NCBI GenBank assembly: GCA_047621325.1
Contig: JBLHLT010000003.1
Location: 148,019-212,018 of the forward strand
Source: Bermanella sp047621325
GTDB lineage: Bacteria > Pseudomonadota > Gammaproteobacteria > Pseudomonadales > Oceanobacteraceae
Length of the DNA stretch: 64,000 nt
Direction of reading: 5' to 3'
The notes beneath the pieces are model-generated. The model did not search any database. It saw nothing but the letters and a program-made list of their open reading frames with translations, and had not been told where the DNA came from. Below, piece by piece: positions 7,237 through 15,202 of the stretch (the stretch's first letter is position 1; the number at the start of each line of letters is the position of its first letter). The position numbers and the translations under genes were made by a program.

Positions 7237-9783
7237 ATGACAAACAAACAAAACCTCATCGTGATTGGTAATGGCATGGTGGGCCATAAATTCCTAGAAA
7301 GTTTGGTTGATCTAGACCAAGCGCAAAACTATAACATTACCGTTTTGTGTGAAGAGCCTCGCCCTGCCTATGACCGTGTTTATTTAACATCTTACTTCTC
7401 TGGTAAAACAGCCGAAGACTTAAGCTTAGTAAGTGACGGCTTTTTTGAAGCAAATAACATTGCGCTTAAATTAAACTGTAAAGCCGAAAGTGTTGACCGA
7501 ACAAATAAAATCGTTACCACGCAAACCGGCGAAACCTTAAGTTACGACAAATTAATCCTAGCAACCGGCTCATACCCATTTGTGCCCCCTGTTCCTGGTC
7601 ACGAGCGTGATAACTGCTTGGTGTACCGCACCATCGAAGATTTAGAAAGCATCAAAGCCTCTGCCGCCAAAGGTAAAGTAGGTGTCGTGGTTGGTGGTGG
7701 TCTATTAGGTTTAGAAGCCGCTAAAGCGCTACACGATTTGGGCTTAGAAACTCACGTTGTTGAATTTGCACCGCGCCTAATGGCGGTTCAGGTAGATGAC
7801 GCCGGTGGCGCATTACTCAAAACAAAAATCGAAGAACTTGGTGTGCGCGTGCACACCGGTAAAAACACACAAAATATTACCGACGGTGATGAGTGTTTCC
7901 ACAAAATGGAATTCGCTGATGGTGAAAGTTTAGAAACTGACGTCATTTTATTCAGTGCTGGTATTCGCCCTTCTGATGCCATTGCCCGTGCAAGCGAATT
8001 AGAGCTTGGCCCACGTGGTGGTATCAGCATCAATAATCATTGCCAAACCTCTGATGAAAACATTTACGCCATTGGCGAATGCGCCCTTTGGGGTGGCATG
8101 ATCTACGGTTTGGTTGCCCCTGGTTACAACATGGCCAAAGTGGCGGCTCAGCATTTATCCCAAAGTGGCGATGCCATTTTTGAAGGTGCGGATATGAGCA
8201 CCAAATTAAAGTTAATGGGTGTAGACGTAGCCTCTATTGGTGATTGTCACGCACGCAGTGAAGGCGCACTAAGCTACGCCTATACTGATGAAGTAAACCA
8301 AGTTTATAAAAAGATTGTAGTAAGCGCTGATAAAAAATTATTGCTTGGCGCCGTCATGATTGGTGATGCCGAAGATTACGGTAATCTTTTACAAATGGCA
8401 TTAAACAACATTGAATTACCCGCCATGCCAGAAGCGCTTATTCTGCCATCATTAGACGGGGCGGCTAAACCAATGCTCGGCCCAGATGCATTGCCAGATA
8501 CCGCACAAATCTGCTCATGCTTTGACGTAACAAAAGGGGCTATTTGTTGTTCAGTACAAGACGGTTCACAAACCATTGGTGATGTAAAAGCCGATACCAA
8601 AGCCGGTACCGGTTGTGGTGGTTGTACCGCTCTTGTGACACAAGTTATGAACAGCGAACTTTCAAAGTTAGGTGTTGAAGTAAACACCGATATTTGTGAA
8701 CACTTTGCTTACACTCGCCAAGATATTTACAACATTGTGCGCATTGAAGGCATTAAATCATTCGGTGAACTATTATCTAAACATGGTAAAGGTCACGGTT
8801 GTGAAATCTGTAAGCCGCTAATTGGTTCTGTATTAGCCTCTTGCTGGAACGAGTATGTTCTAGACGACAAACACATTGGCCTACAAGACACCAACGACAT
8901 CTACCTAGGTAACATGCAAAAAGACGGTACTTATTCAGTTGTGCCACGTATGGCGGGTGGTGAAGTAACCCCTGAAGGTTTGATCACCATTGGTCAAATT
9001 GCTAAGGACTACGGTTTATACACTAAACTTACTGGTGGCCAACGTGTGGATATGTTCGGTGCACAGTTACATGAGCTACCAGAAATCTGGAGACGCTTAG
9101 TCGATGCGGGCTTTGAAACAGGCCACGCTTACGGTAAATCATTACGTACCGTTAAATCCTGTGTGGGTTCTACTTGGTGTCGTTACGGGGTAGATGATTC
9201 AGTTGGTTTGGCCATTGAACTTGAAAACCGTTACAAAGGTTTACGCTCACCACACAAAATTAAATTCGCCGTCTCCGGCTGTACCCGTGAATGTGCTGAA
9301 GCTCAATCAAAAGACGTGGGTGTTATTGCCACTGAAAACGGTTGGAACCTATACGTATGTGGTAACGGCGGCATGAAACCACGCCACACAGACTTACTAG
9401 CGCAAGGTTTAGATAAAGAAACACTGATCAAATACATCGACCGTTTCTTAATGTTCTACGTTAAAACCGCTGACCGTTTACAACGTACCAGCGTATGGAT
9501 GGATAATCTTGAAGGTGGCCTAGATTACTTAAAAGAAGTGGTACTCGAAGACACCCTAGGCATGGCAGAAGAACTAGAAAACCAAATGGCAGCGGTTGTG
9601 GGCACTTATCAGTGTGAGTGGAAAACCACCATCGAATCACCAGAAAAACTGAAACGCTTCAGCCACTTTATTAACGCAGACAAAAAAGATGACAACATCA
9701 AGTTTGTAAAAGAGCGTGGTCAAATTCGTCCAGCGAGTGACGCTGAGCGTTTGAATAAAGACAACTTAATCGCCGTAAGCTAA
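7237..9783 (+). CDS. nirB: Assimilatory nitrite reductase NAD(P)H, large subunit
   Basis: An 848-residue cytoplasmic enzyme reducing nitrite to ammonium with NAD(P)H. Order of domains: an FAD/NAD-binding pyridine nucleotide-disulphide oxidoreductase region (GNGMVGHKF near the N-terminus; second dinucleotide fold VVGGGLLGLEAA near 150); a BFD-like [2Fe-2S] domain with Cys426, Cys428, Cys460 and Cys463; the nitrite/sulphite reductase half-domain; and the siroheme-4Fe4S cysteines in SCVGSTWC (642, 648) and GCTRECAE (682, 686). Length is normal for the family. The SD GGAGAGAG precedes the ATG, and a near-consensus sigma-54 promoter lies upstream. It is followed after 9 bp by nirD, forming one operon. 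Confidence 0.97.
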   Translation: MTNKQNLIVIGNGMVGHKFLESLVDLDQAQNYNITVLCEEPRPAYDRVYLTSYFSGKTAEDLSLVSDGFFEANNIALKLNCKAESVDRTNKIVTTQTGETLSYDKLILATGSYPFVPPVPGHERDNCLVYRTIEDLESIKASAAKGKVGVVVGGGLLGLEAAKALHDLGLETHVVEFAPRLMAVQVDDAGGALLKTKIEELGVRVHTGKNTQNITDGDECFHKMEFADGESLETDVILFSAGIRPSDAIARASELELGPRGGISINNHCQTSDENIYAIGECALWGGMIYGLVAPGYNMAKVAAQHLSQSGDAIFEGADMSTKLKLMGVDVASIGDCHARSEGALSYAYTDEVNQVYKKIVVSADKKLLLGAVMIGDAEDYGNLLQMALNNIELPAMPEALILPSLDGAAKPMLGPDALPDTAQICSCFDVTKGAICCSVQDGSQTIGDVKADTKAGTGCGGCTALVTQVMNSELSKLGVEVNTDICEHFAYTRQDIYNIVRIEGIKSFGELLSKHGKGHGCEICKPLIGSVLASCWNEYVLDDKHIGLQDTNDIYLGNMQKDGTYSVVPRMAGGEVTPEGLITIGQIAKDYGLYTKLTGGQRVDMFGAQLHELPEIWRRLVDAGFETGHAYGKSLRTVKSCVGSTWCRYGVDDSVGLAIELENRYKGLRSPHKIKFAVSGCTRECAEAQSKDVGVIATENGWNLYVCGNGGMKPRHTDLLAQGLDKETLIKYIDRFLMFYVKTADRLQRTSVWMDNLEGGLDYLKEVVLEDTLGMAEELENQMAAVVGTYQCEWKTTIESPEKLKRFSHFINADKKDDNIKFVKERGQIRPASDAERLNKDNLIAVS

Positions 9784-9792
9784 GGATTGATC

Positions 9793-10119
9793 ATGACTAA
9801 TTTTATCGACGTATGTGCACTAGATGATATCAACCTTGATACTGGCGTTTGTGCATTAGTAAACGAGCAGCAAGTGGCAATCTTTCGCCCAGCTGCAGGC
9901 GAGCAAGTGTTCGCTGTCAGCAATTTTGATCCTATCGGCAAAGCCAATGTGCTAAGCCGCGGTTTAATCAGCGATGTAAAAGGTCAGCTAACCGTTGCCA
10001 GCCCTTTATATAAACAGCATTACGCCCTAGCAACCGGTGAATGCTTAGAAGATGAAACCGTACGCATTGCAACCTATCAAACCAAGATAGAAAACAATCG
10101 CGTATTAGTGGCTGTGTAA
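9793..10119 (+). CDS. nirD: Assimilatory nitrite reductase, small subunit
   Basis: A 108-residue Rieske-fold protein of the NirD type, which partners NirB. Visible features are an N-terminal FIDVCALDDI strand, VCALVNEQQVAIFR and FAVSNFDPIGKANVLSRG, as in NirD. The Cys-His cluster ligands of true Rieske proteins are absent, as expected. The start is set at the ATG preceded by AAGGA with 6-nt spacing; an in-frame TTG six bases earlier overlaps the SD and is rejected. It is co-transcribed with nirB. Its stop codon lies inside a small hairpin (GGCTGT/ACAGCC, 10110-10125) that opens the structured region before the nitrate reductase genes. Confidence 0.93.
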   Translation: MTNFIDVCALDDINLDTGVCALVNEQQVAIFRPAAGEQVFAVSNFDPIGKANVLSRGLISDVKGQLTVASPLYKQHYALATGECLEDETVRIATYQTKIENNRVLVAV

Positions 10120-10141
10120 ACAGCCTACACCGACTTAAAAC

Positions 10142-10187
10142 ATGTGACGTTTTACTTCATCCAAACGGAAGACGTAAAATGGCACAT
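10142..10187 (+). promoter_or_regulatory. Imperfect long hairpin between nirD and nitrate reductase genes
   Basis: The arms ATGTGACGTTTTACTTC and GAAGACGTAAAATGGCACAT are largely complementary with small mismatches or bulges, around an AT/C-rich loop. It directly precedes a strong terminator hairpin. A hairpin followed by a terminator, with the downstream operon on the far side, is the layout of nas-type attenuator leaders controlled by ANTAR proteins (NasR, NasT). The ANTAR hexaloop signature is not clearly visible. Confidence 0.45.
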
Positions 10188-10210
10188 CGCTTAAGGTAGA
10201 GAACCCCTTT

Positions 10211-10247
10211 GGGCCATCGAATGCCTAATCCGATGGCCCCTTTTTTT
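10211..10247 (+). terminator. Rho-independent terminator, possible attenuator, before nasB-nasA
   Basis: GGGCCATCG (10211-10219) and CGATGGCCC (10231-10239) form a 9-bp perfect stem around an 11-nt loop, followed by C and seven T. Only 38 bp separate the T-tract from the next ATG (10286), leaving little room for an independent promoter. The reductase operon therefore probably depends on read-through. Confidence 0.85.
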
Positions 10248-10285
10248 CTCACCTTAATCAATTTATTCGACATAAAGAGCAAAGC

Positions 10286-11551
10286 ATGACAGCCAAATTA
10301 GTGATTATTGGCAACGGTATGGCCGGTGCTAAATTATTAGAAGAGATCATCAGTACCGAACACACCTATGACATCACTGTTTTTGGGAACGAGCCTTACG
10401 GCAATTACAATCGCATCATGTTATCGCCGCTACTAGCTGGTGAAAAAACCCTCGAAGAAATAATGATCTTTGATCGCCCTTGGTACGAAACCAATGGCAT
10501 CACTCTTCACGCAGGTTCCGAAAAAGCCATCGTGAAAGTCGACCGCCTTCGAAAACGTGTCGTTACCAAAGATGGCAACATTACCCACTATGACCGCCTC
10601 GTCATTGCCACAGGTTCGAATCCATTTATGCTCCCCATTGAAGGGGTTGATCTAGATGGTGTCATGAGCTTTCGTGATATTCGCGATGTTGAAAACATGA
10701 TTAATGTTGCTGGGCAACATAAAAAAGCAGTGGTGATTGGCGCTGGTTTATTAGGCTTAGAAGCCGCCATGGGTTTATGTGGCCGCGGCATGGACGTCAC
10801 GGTTGTGCACAACTGTGATATCCCATTAAACCGTCAACTAGATCAAGAAGCCGGCGAGCTACTCAAACACGCTCTCGAAACCCGTGGTTTACACTTTAAA
10901 ATGGACGCAAACACACAATCGATTCAAGGTGATCAGCGCGTTGAAAAAGTATGCTTTGCCGATGGCAGCGAACTAGAAGCCGATCTTGTGATCATGGCCA
11001 TCGGTATTCGCCCAAACATCCAATTAGCGCTCGATTGCGGTTTATATTGTAAAAACGGCATTATTGTCAGCGACACCTTACAAACCTATGACCCAAGTAT
11101 TTATGCCTTAGGTGAATGCATCGAACACCGTGGCGATACGTTCGGTTTAGTGGCGCCTCTTTATGATCAAGCAAAAGTTTTGGCCAACCATTTAAGTGAA
11201 CATGGTGTGGCTCAGTTTCAAACGTTACCAACCGCTACAAAATTAAAAGTGACGGGTATTAACTTATTCTCAGTTGGTGACTTTTTAGGTACACAAAACA
11301 GTGAATACATTTATTACCGTCACACCCAGCAAGGCACGTATAAAAAAATAGTGATTGAAGACAATAAAATCATCGGGGTCGTGTTATATGGTGACACACA
11401 AGAAGGCCCGTTTTATCATGAGCTTATTGATGCAAAAACCGATATCCAATCTATTCGCCCCTATTTAATGTTTGGCAAAGCATTATGCCAAGCTCAAAGT
11501 GACACAATGACCGATCAAGTAAAACGCCCTCACAATGAGGTGGCTGCATGA
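10286..11551 (+). CDS. nasB: Nitrate reductase electron-transfer subunit, FAD/NAD(P)H-dependent
   Basis: A 421-residue FAD-dependent pyridine nucleotide oxidoreductase resembling the N-terminal half of NirB but without its Fe-S and siroheme domains. It has an N-terminal dinucleotide fold (VIIGNGMAGAKLLEEI) and an NAD(P) fold (VVIGAGLLGLEAAMGL near 151). It should pass electrons from NAD(P)H to the molybdenum subunit encoded next. Its stop overlaps the downstream start by 4 bp (ATGA), indicating translational coupling and a two-subunit enzyme, as in Klebsiella and other nas systems. Transcription must pass the terminator at 10211-10247. Subunit names differ between species (nasB or nasC). Confidence 0.85.
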   Translation: MTAKLVIIGNGMAGAKLLEEIISTEHTYDITVFGNEPYGNYNRIMLSPLLAGEKTLEEIMIFDRPWYETNGITLHAGSEKAIVKVDRLRKRVVTKDGNITHYDRLVIATGSNPFMLPIEGVDLDGVMSFRDIRDVENMINVAGQHKKAVVIGAGLLGLEAAMGLCGRGMDVTVVHNCDIPLNRQLDQEAGELLKHALETRGLHFKMDANTQSIQGDQRVEKVCFADGSELEADLVIMAIGIRPNIQLALDCGLYCKNGIIVSDTLQTYDPSIYALGECIEHRGDTFGLVAPLYDQAKVLANHLSEHGVAQFQTLPTATKLKVTGINLFSVGDFLGTQNSEYIYYRHTQQGTYKKIVIEDNKIIGVVLYGDTQEGPFYHELIDAKTDIQSIRPYLMFGKALCQAQSDTMTDQVKRPHNEVAA

Positions 11552-14265
11552 ATGTCATCACCTCAAGTAAAAAAACAGCTACTGACATCACCAAACACAC
11601 CACATGTGCCTATTGTGGAGTTGGCTGTGGTATCAAAGCCACGGTAAATGAAACTGCACGCACCATCAGTGTCACCGGCCTTGATGATCACCCTGCTAAC
11701 CTTGGCCGTCTTTGTTCAAAAGGCAGCGCCCTTGATCAAACCATTTCACTTAATGAGCGATTATTAGAGCCGAAAATAAATAACCAAGTGGTTTCTTGGG
11801 ATGATGCATTAGATAAAGTGGCTAGCGGTTTTAGCGACATCATCAAACAACATGGCCCTGACGCCGTGGCGTTTTATGTTTCTGGGCAATTACTCACCGA
11901 AGATTATTACGTGGCCAACAAATTAATGAAAGGCTACATCGGCAGCGGTAATATCGACACCAACTCGCGCCTATGTATGTCGTCTTCTGTTGTGGGTCAC
12001 AAACGTGCATTTGGTACAGACACCGTACCGGGTTGTTACGACGACTTTGAACAAGCCGAACTCATTACATTAGTCGGCAGCAACACCGCTTGGTGCCACC
12101 CTGTTTTATTTCAGCGTATAAAGAAATACAAAGAAGCCAACCCAAATGTAAAAGTGGTGGTGATTGACCCGCGTCGTACACAAACCTGTGACATCGCCGA
12201 TTTACATTTACCTCTTAACTTAGGCACCGATGTTTGGTTATTTAATGGTTTGCTAAACAGCATTAATCAACAAAATAAAATCAATTCTGATTATGTACAG
12301 CAACATTGTGATGGCCTAGACGATGCAGTCACCACCGCGCAAAACACTGCTGGCAATATAAAAGAACTCGCCAGCACACTGGGCGTAAACGAAGACGATT
12401 TAAAACAGTTTTATAATTGGTTTTGTGAAACCGAAAAAAGCGTCACCCTATACAGTCAAGGTGTTAACCAATCCAGCTCAGGCACCGATAAAGTCAACAG
12501 TATTATCAACTGTCACCTTGCCACCGGCCGTATTGGTAAACCGGGCATGGGGCCGTTTTCAATGACAGGCCAACCTAACGCAATGGGTGGTCGTGAAGTG
12601 GGCGGCCTTGCCAACACATTAGCCGCGCACATGGATTTCACAGAAGACAGCATTGCCCGCGTTAAAACGTTTTGGCAATCCCCTACCATAGCCACACAAA
12701 GTGGTTTAATGGCGGTTGATATGTTTGATGCCATTGATGAAGGCAAAATAAAAGCCGTTTGGGTCATGGCCACCAACCCAGTAGTGAGCCTACCCAATGC
12801 CGATAAAGTAAAACGCGCATTAGAAAAATGTGAGCTTGTGGTGATCAGTGATTGCATTGATCAAACCGACACCGGCGATTTAGCCCATGTAAAATTACCC
12901 GCAACCGGCTGGAGCGAAAAAGACGGCACCGTCACCAACAGCGAACGTCGTATTTCTCGTCAACGGGGCTTATTTCAACCGGCATGCAACGCCATGCACG
13001 ATTGGCAAATTATGTGTGAAGTAGCCAAACGCATGGGCTTTAACGATGGCTTTAATTATCAAACCCAAGCGGATATTTTTCGTGAACACGCTGCGCTTTC
13101 AGGTTTTGAAAACTCAGACGCGCCAACACATAAACGCCGTGACTTTGATATCAGCGGCTTAGCCAATATTAGTAATGATGAGTACGAAAACTTAACACCG
13201 ATTCAATGGCCGGTGAATACTGAGTTTCCGAACGGCCGTGATCGCTTTTTTGCAAATGGTGATTTTTTCACACCAAACCGCAAAGCAAAATTGTTAGCCG
13301 TGATACCAAAGTTACCAATCAACTTGCCCACCAACGATTACCCACTGCGTTTAAATACGGGCCGTATTCGTGACCAATGGCATACCATGACGCGCACCGC
13401 ATTGGCACCTCAACTAAACCAACACATTAGCCAGCCCTTTGTAGAACTGCATGAAAAAGATGCCAACGCACGTAATTTAAGTGAAGGCCAATTGGTTAAC
13501 GTTAAAAGTAAATGGGGCCGCATGCTCGCACCCGTCACCATCAATACCAACCCTAAACTTGGCGATGTGTTTATCCCTATGCACTGGACAGCACAGCTGT
13601 CTCGCACAGGCCGAGTTAACCCAGTGGTTAACCCCGAAGTCGATGCATTTAGTAAACAACCCGAAAGTAAACACACCCCCATTCAAGTCAGTGCATTTGA
13701 CGCTAACTGGTTTGGTTTTGTATTAAGCCGCAGCCCAATAGAATGGCCGGATAGCGAATACGTGGTATCGGCCCAAGGCACACAACACACTCGCCTTGAG
13801 TTAGCTAACAGCCAACCCCTAGACACGCCGATCAAAAGCATGATGACTTGGTTAGGTTTTAAAAATACTGCCCAAATTGAACAACAAGAATTAGAAATAC
13901 TCAGCTACGAAGACGAAGCCTCTGGCTTGTTTCGTTTAGCCTTACTCAACAAACAAGGCCAACTAGAAGCCGTCGCCATGGTCGCGCCTAATACACAATT
14001 GCCTGAACGCACTTGGCTTGCTAGCCAATTTGCAAAAGACACCCTAGACCCACGTGCTCGAACCGCTCTTCTTAGTGGTCACGCACCCGCTGGTGAAGAT
14101 ATTGGCCGTATTGTTTGCGCGTGTTACAGCGTGGGTGAAAAAACCATTGCCGCAGCTGTTAAAGCAGGTTGTAACACGCCGCAAATGGTCGGGGATAAAC
14201 TAAAAGCCGGCACAAACTGTGGTAGCTGTGTGCCTGAGATTAAGGGGATTATTGCTAAAGCGTAA
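11548..14265 (+). CDS. nasA: Assimilatory nitrate reductase, catalytic molybdenum subunit
   Basis: A 905-residue cytoplasmic Mo-bis-MGD enzyme reducing nitrate to nitrite. The N-terminal [4Fe-4S] motif has Cys20, Cys23, Cys27 and Cys56 (CAYCGVGC...RLCSKG). Molybdopterin oxidoreductase and dinucleotide-binding domains follow (SRLCMSS near 141-147 around the Mo-ligand position). A C-terminal BFD-like [2Fe-2S] domain has Cys857, Cys859, Cys891 and Cys894, a feature of NasA-type assimilatory enzymes that take electrons from an NAD(P)H-FAD partner. There is no twin-arginine signal, so it is not a periplasmic Nap. It is last in the operon and followed by an 8-bp hairpin. Confidence 0.95.
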   Translation: MNVITSSKKTATDITKHTTCAYCGVGCGIKATVNETARTISVTGLDDHPANLGRLCSKGSALDQTISLNERLLEPKINNQVVSWDDALDKVASGFSDIIKQHGPDAVAFYVSGQLLTEDYYVANKLMKGYIGSGNIDTNSRLCMSSSVVGHKRAFGTDTVPGCYDDFEQAELITLVGSNTAWCHPVLFQRIKKYKEANPNVKVVVIDPRRTQTCDIADLHLPLNLGTDVWLFNGLLNSINQQNKINSDYVQQHCDGLDDAVTTAQNTAGNIKELASTLGVNEDDLKQFYNWFCETEKSVTLYSQGVNQSSSGTDKVNSIINCHLATGRIGKPGMGPFSMTGQPNAMGGREVGGLANTLAAHMDFTEDSIARVKTFWQSPTIATQSGLMAVDMFDAIDEGKIKAVWVMATNPVVSLPNADKVKRALEKCELVVISDCIDQTDTGDLAHVKLPATGWSEKDGTVTNSERRISRQRGLFQPACNAMHDWQIMCEVAKRMGFNDGFNYQTQADIFREHAALSGFENSDAPTHKRRDFDISGLANISNDEYENLTPIQWPVNTEFPNGRDRFFANGDFFTPNRKAKLLAVIPKLPINLPTNDYPLRLNTGRIRDQWHTMTRTALAPQLNQHISQPFVELHEKDANARNLSEGQLVNVKSKWGRMLAPVTINTNPKLGDVFIPMHWTAQLSRTGRVNPVVNPEVDAFSKQPESKHTPIQVSAFDANWFGFVLSRSPIEWPDSEYVVSAQGTQHTRLELANSQPLDTPIKSMMTWLGFKNTAQIEQQELEILSYEDEASGLFRLALLNKQGQLEAVAMVAPNTQLPERTWLASQFAKDTLDPRARTALLSGHAPAGEDIGRIVCACYSVGEKTIAAAVKAGCNTPQMVGDKLKAGTNCGSCVPEIKGIIAKA

Positions 14266-14272
14266 TAAAATC

Positions 14273-14295
14273 AGGCTCTGCTAAAAACAGAGCCT
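14273..14295 (+). terminator. Hairpin after nasA
   Basis: AGGCTCTG and CAGAGCCT form an 8-bp perfect stem with a 7-nt loop, 7 bp after the nasA stop. The following sequence is pyrimidine-rich (CCCTCTTCC) and not a pure T-tract, so termination strength is uncertain. Confidence 0.6.
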
Positions 14296-14414
14296 ACCCT
14301 CTTCCTTCAAAACCTCAGTTTAACCCCACCATTTCATCTCTAGCCCTTATAGATATTGGGCGTTATAATTTAAGATCTTATATTTGTCATTCTTATTATA
14401 AATAGGACATCACC

Positions 14415-14951
14415 ATGAACTTCGATCAAATTCCAGCAGGCAAAGACGCTCCTGAAGACATCTACGTAGCGATCGAGATCCCAGCAAACTCAAGCCCTAT
14501 CAAGTATGAAATCGACAAAGACATGGGCGGTGCGCTATTGGTTGACCGTTTCATGGCAACCCCTATGTTCTACCCTGCTAACTACGGCTTCATCAACCAC
14601 ACCCTAGCCGACGATGGTGATGCACTTGATGTATTGGTGATTACGCCCTACCCAGTGCAAGCAGGTTCTGTGATTCGTTGCCGCCCAGTGGGTGTATTAA
14701 ACATGACTGACGAAGCCGGTGGCGATGCAAAACTACTAGCAGTGCCGCACACTAAAATCACTAAAATGTACGAAGATATTCATGACATTAACGACGTGCC
14801 TAAATTATTACGCGACCAGATCGCACACTTCTTTGAAAACTATAAAGACTTAGAAGAAGGCAAGTGGGTAAAAGTAGAAGGCTGGGGCGACGCGGCTGAA
14901 GCTAAAAAAGCCATTGTTGATTCGATTGCGGCATACAACGCTGCAAAATAA
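14415..14951 (+). CDS. ppa: Inorganic pyrophosphatase, soluble family I
   Basis: A 178-residue cytoplasmic enzyme hydrolysing pyrophosphate to phosphate. It contains the hallmarks of family I: IEIPANSSPIKYEIDK near 21-36, FYPANYGFI, and the acidic metal-binding signature DGDALDVLV near 70. Normal bacterial length. The SD ATAGGACATC precedes the ATG. It is monocistronic, with a good terminator 25 bp downstream. Confidence 0.97.
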   Translation: MNFDQIPAGKDAPEDIYVAIEIPANSSPIKYEIDKDMGGALLVDRFMATPMFYPANYGFINHTLADDGDALDVLVITPYPVQAGSVIRCRPVGVLNMTDEAGGDAKLLAVPHTKITKMYEDIHDINDVPKLLRDQIAHFFENYKDLEEGKWVKVEGWGDAAEAKKAIVDSIAAYNAAK

Positions 14952-14976
14952 TCAAAACTTAGTTTGATTAAGAAAG

Positions 14977-14999
14977 CCCGCTCATTAGCGGGTTTTTTT
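14977..14999 (+). terminator. Rho-independent terminator of ppa
   Basis: CCCGCT-CATT-AGCGGG followed by seven T. A second small inverted repeat (AATCAAA/TTTGATT, 14950-14969) lies just before it. Confidence 0.9.
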
Positions 15000-15202
15000 G
15001 GATAATATGTATAACAAAATAAACTTAACACTCCCAAACTGTTCACACTGAGCAGTGAGGGACGAACGTCAGTCGAAGTGTGGCCAATAAGGTGAATACC
15101 CATCAACTAAATATCAATGGGTTATACATTCACCTTGGCATGCATGCCAACCTATTCAACAATTTTTTAGATAAATAATTACAAAACGTTAATCGACGAC
15201 TA

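Noticed and set aside
10142..10247. True ANTAR (NasT) RNA target with paired hexaloops
   Set aside because: The loops seen do not show the A1/G4 hexaloop pattern clearly; only the general hairpin-plus-terminator layout is claimed.
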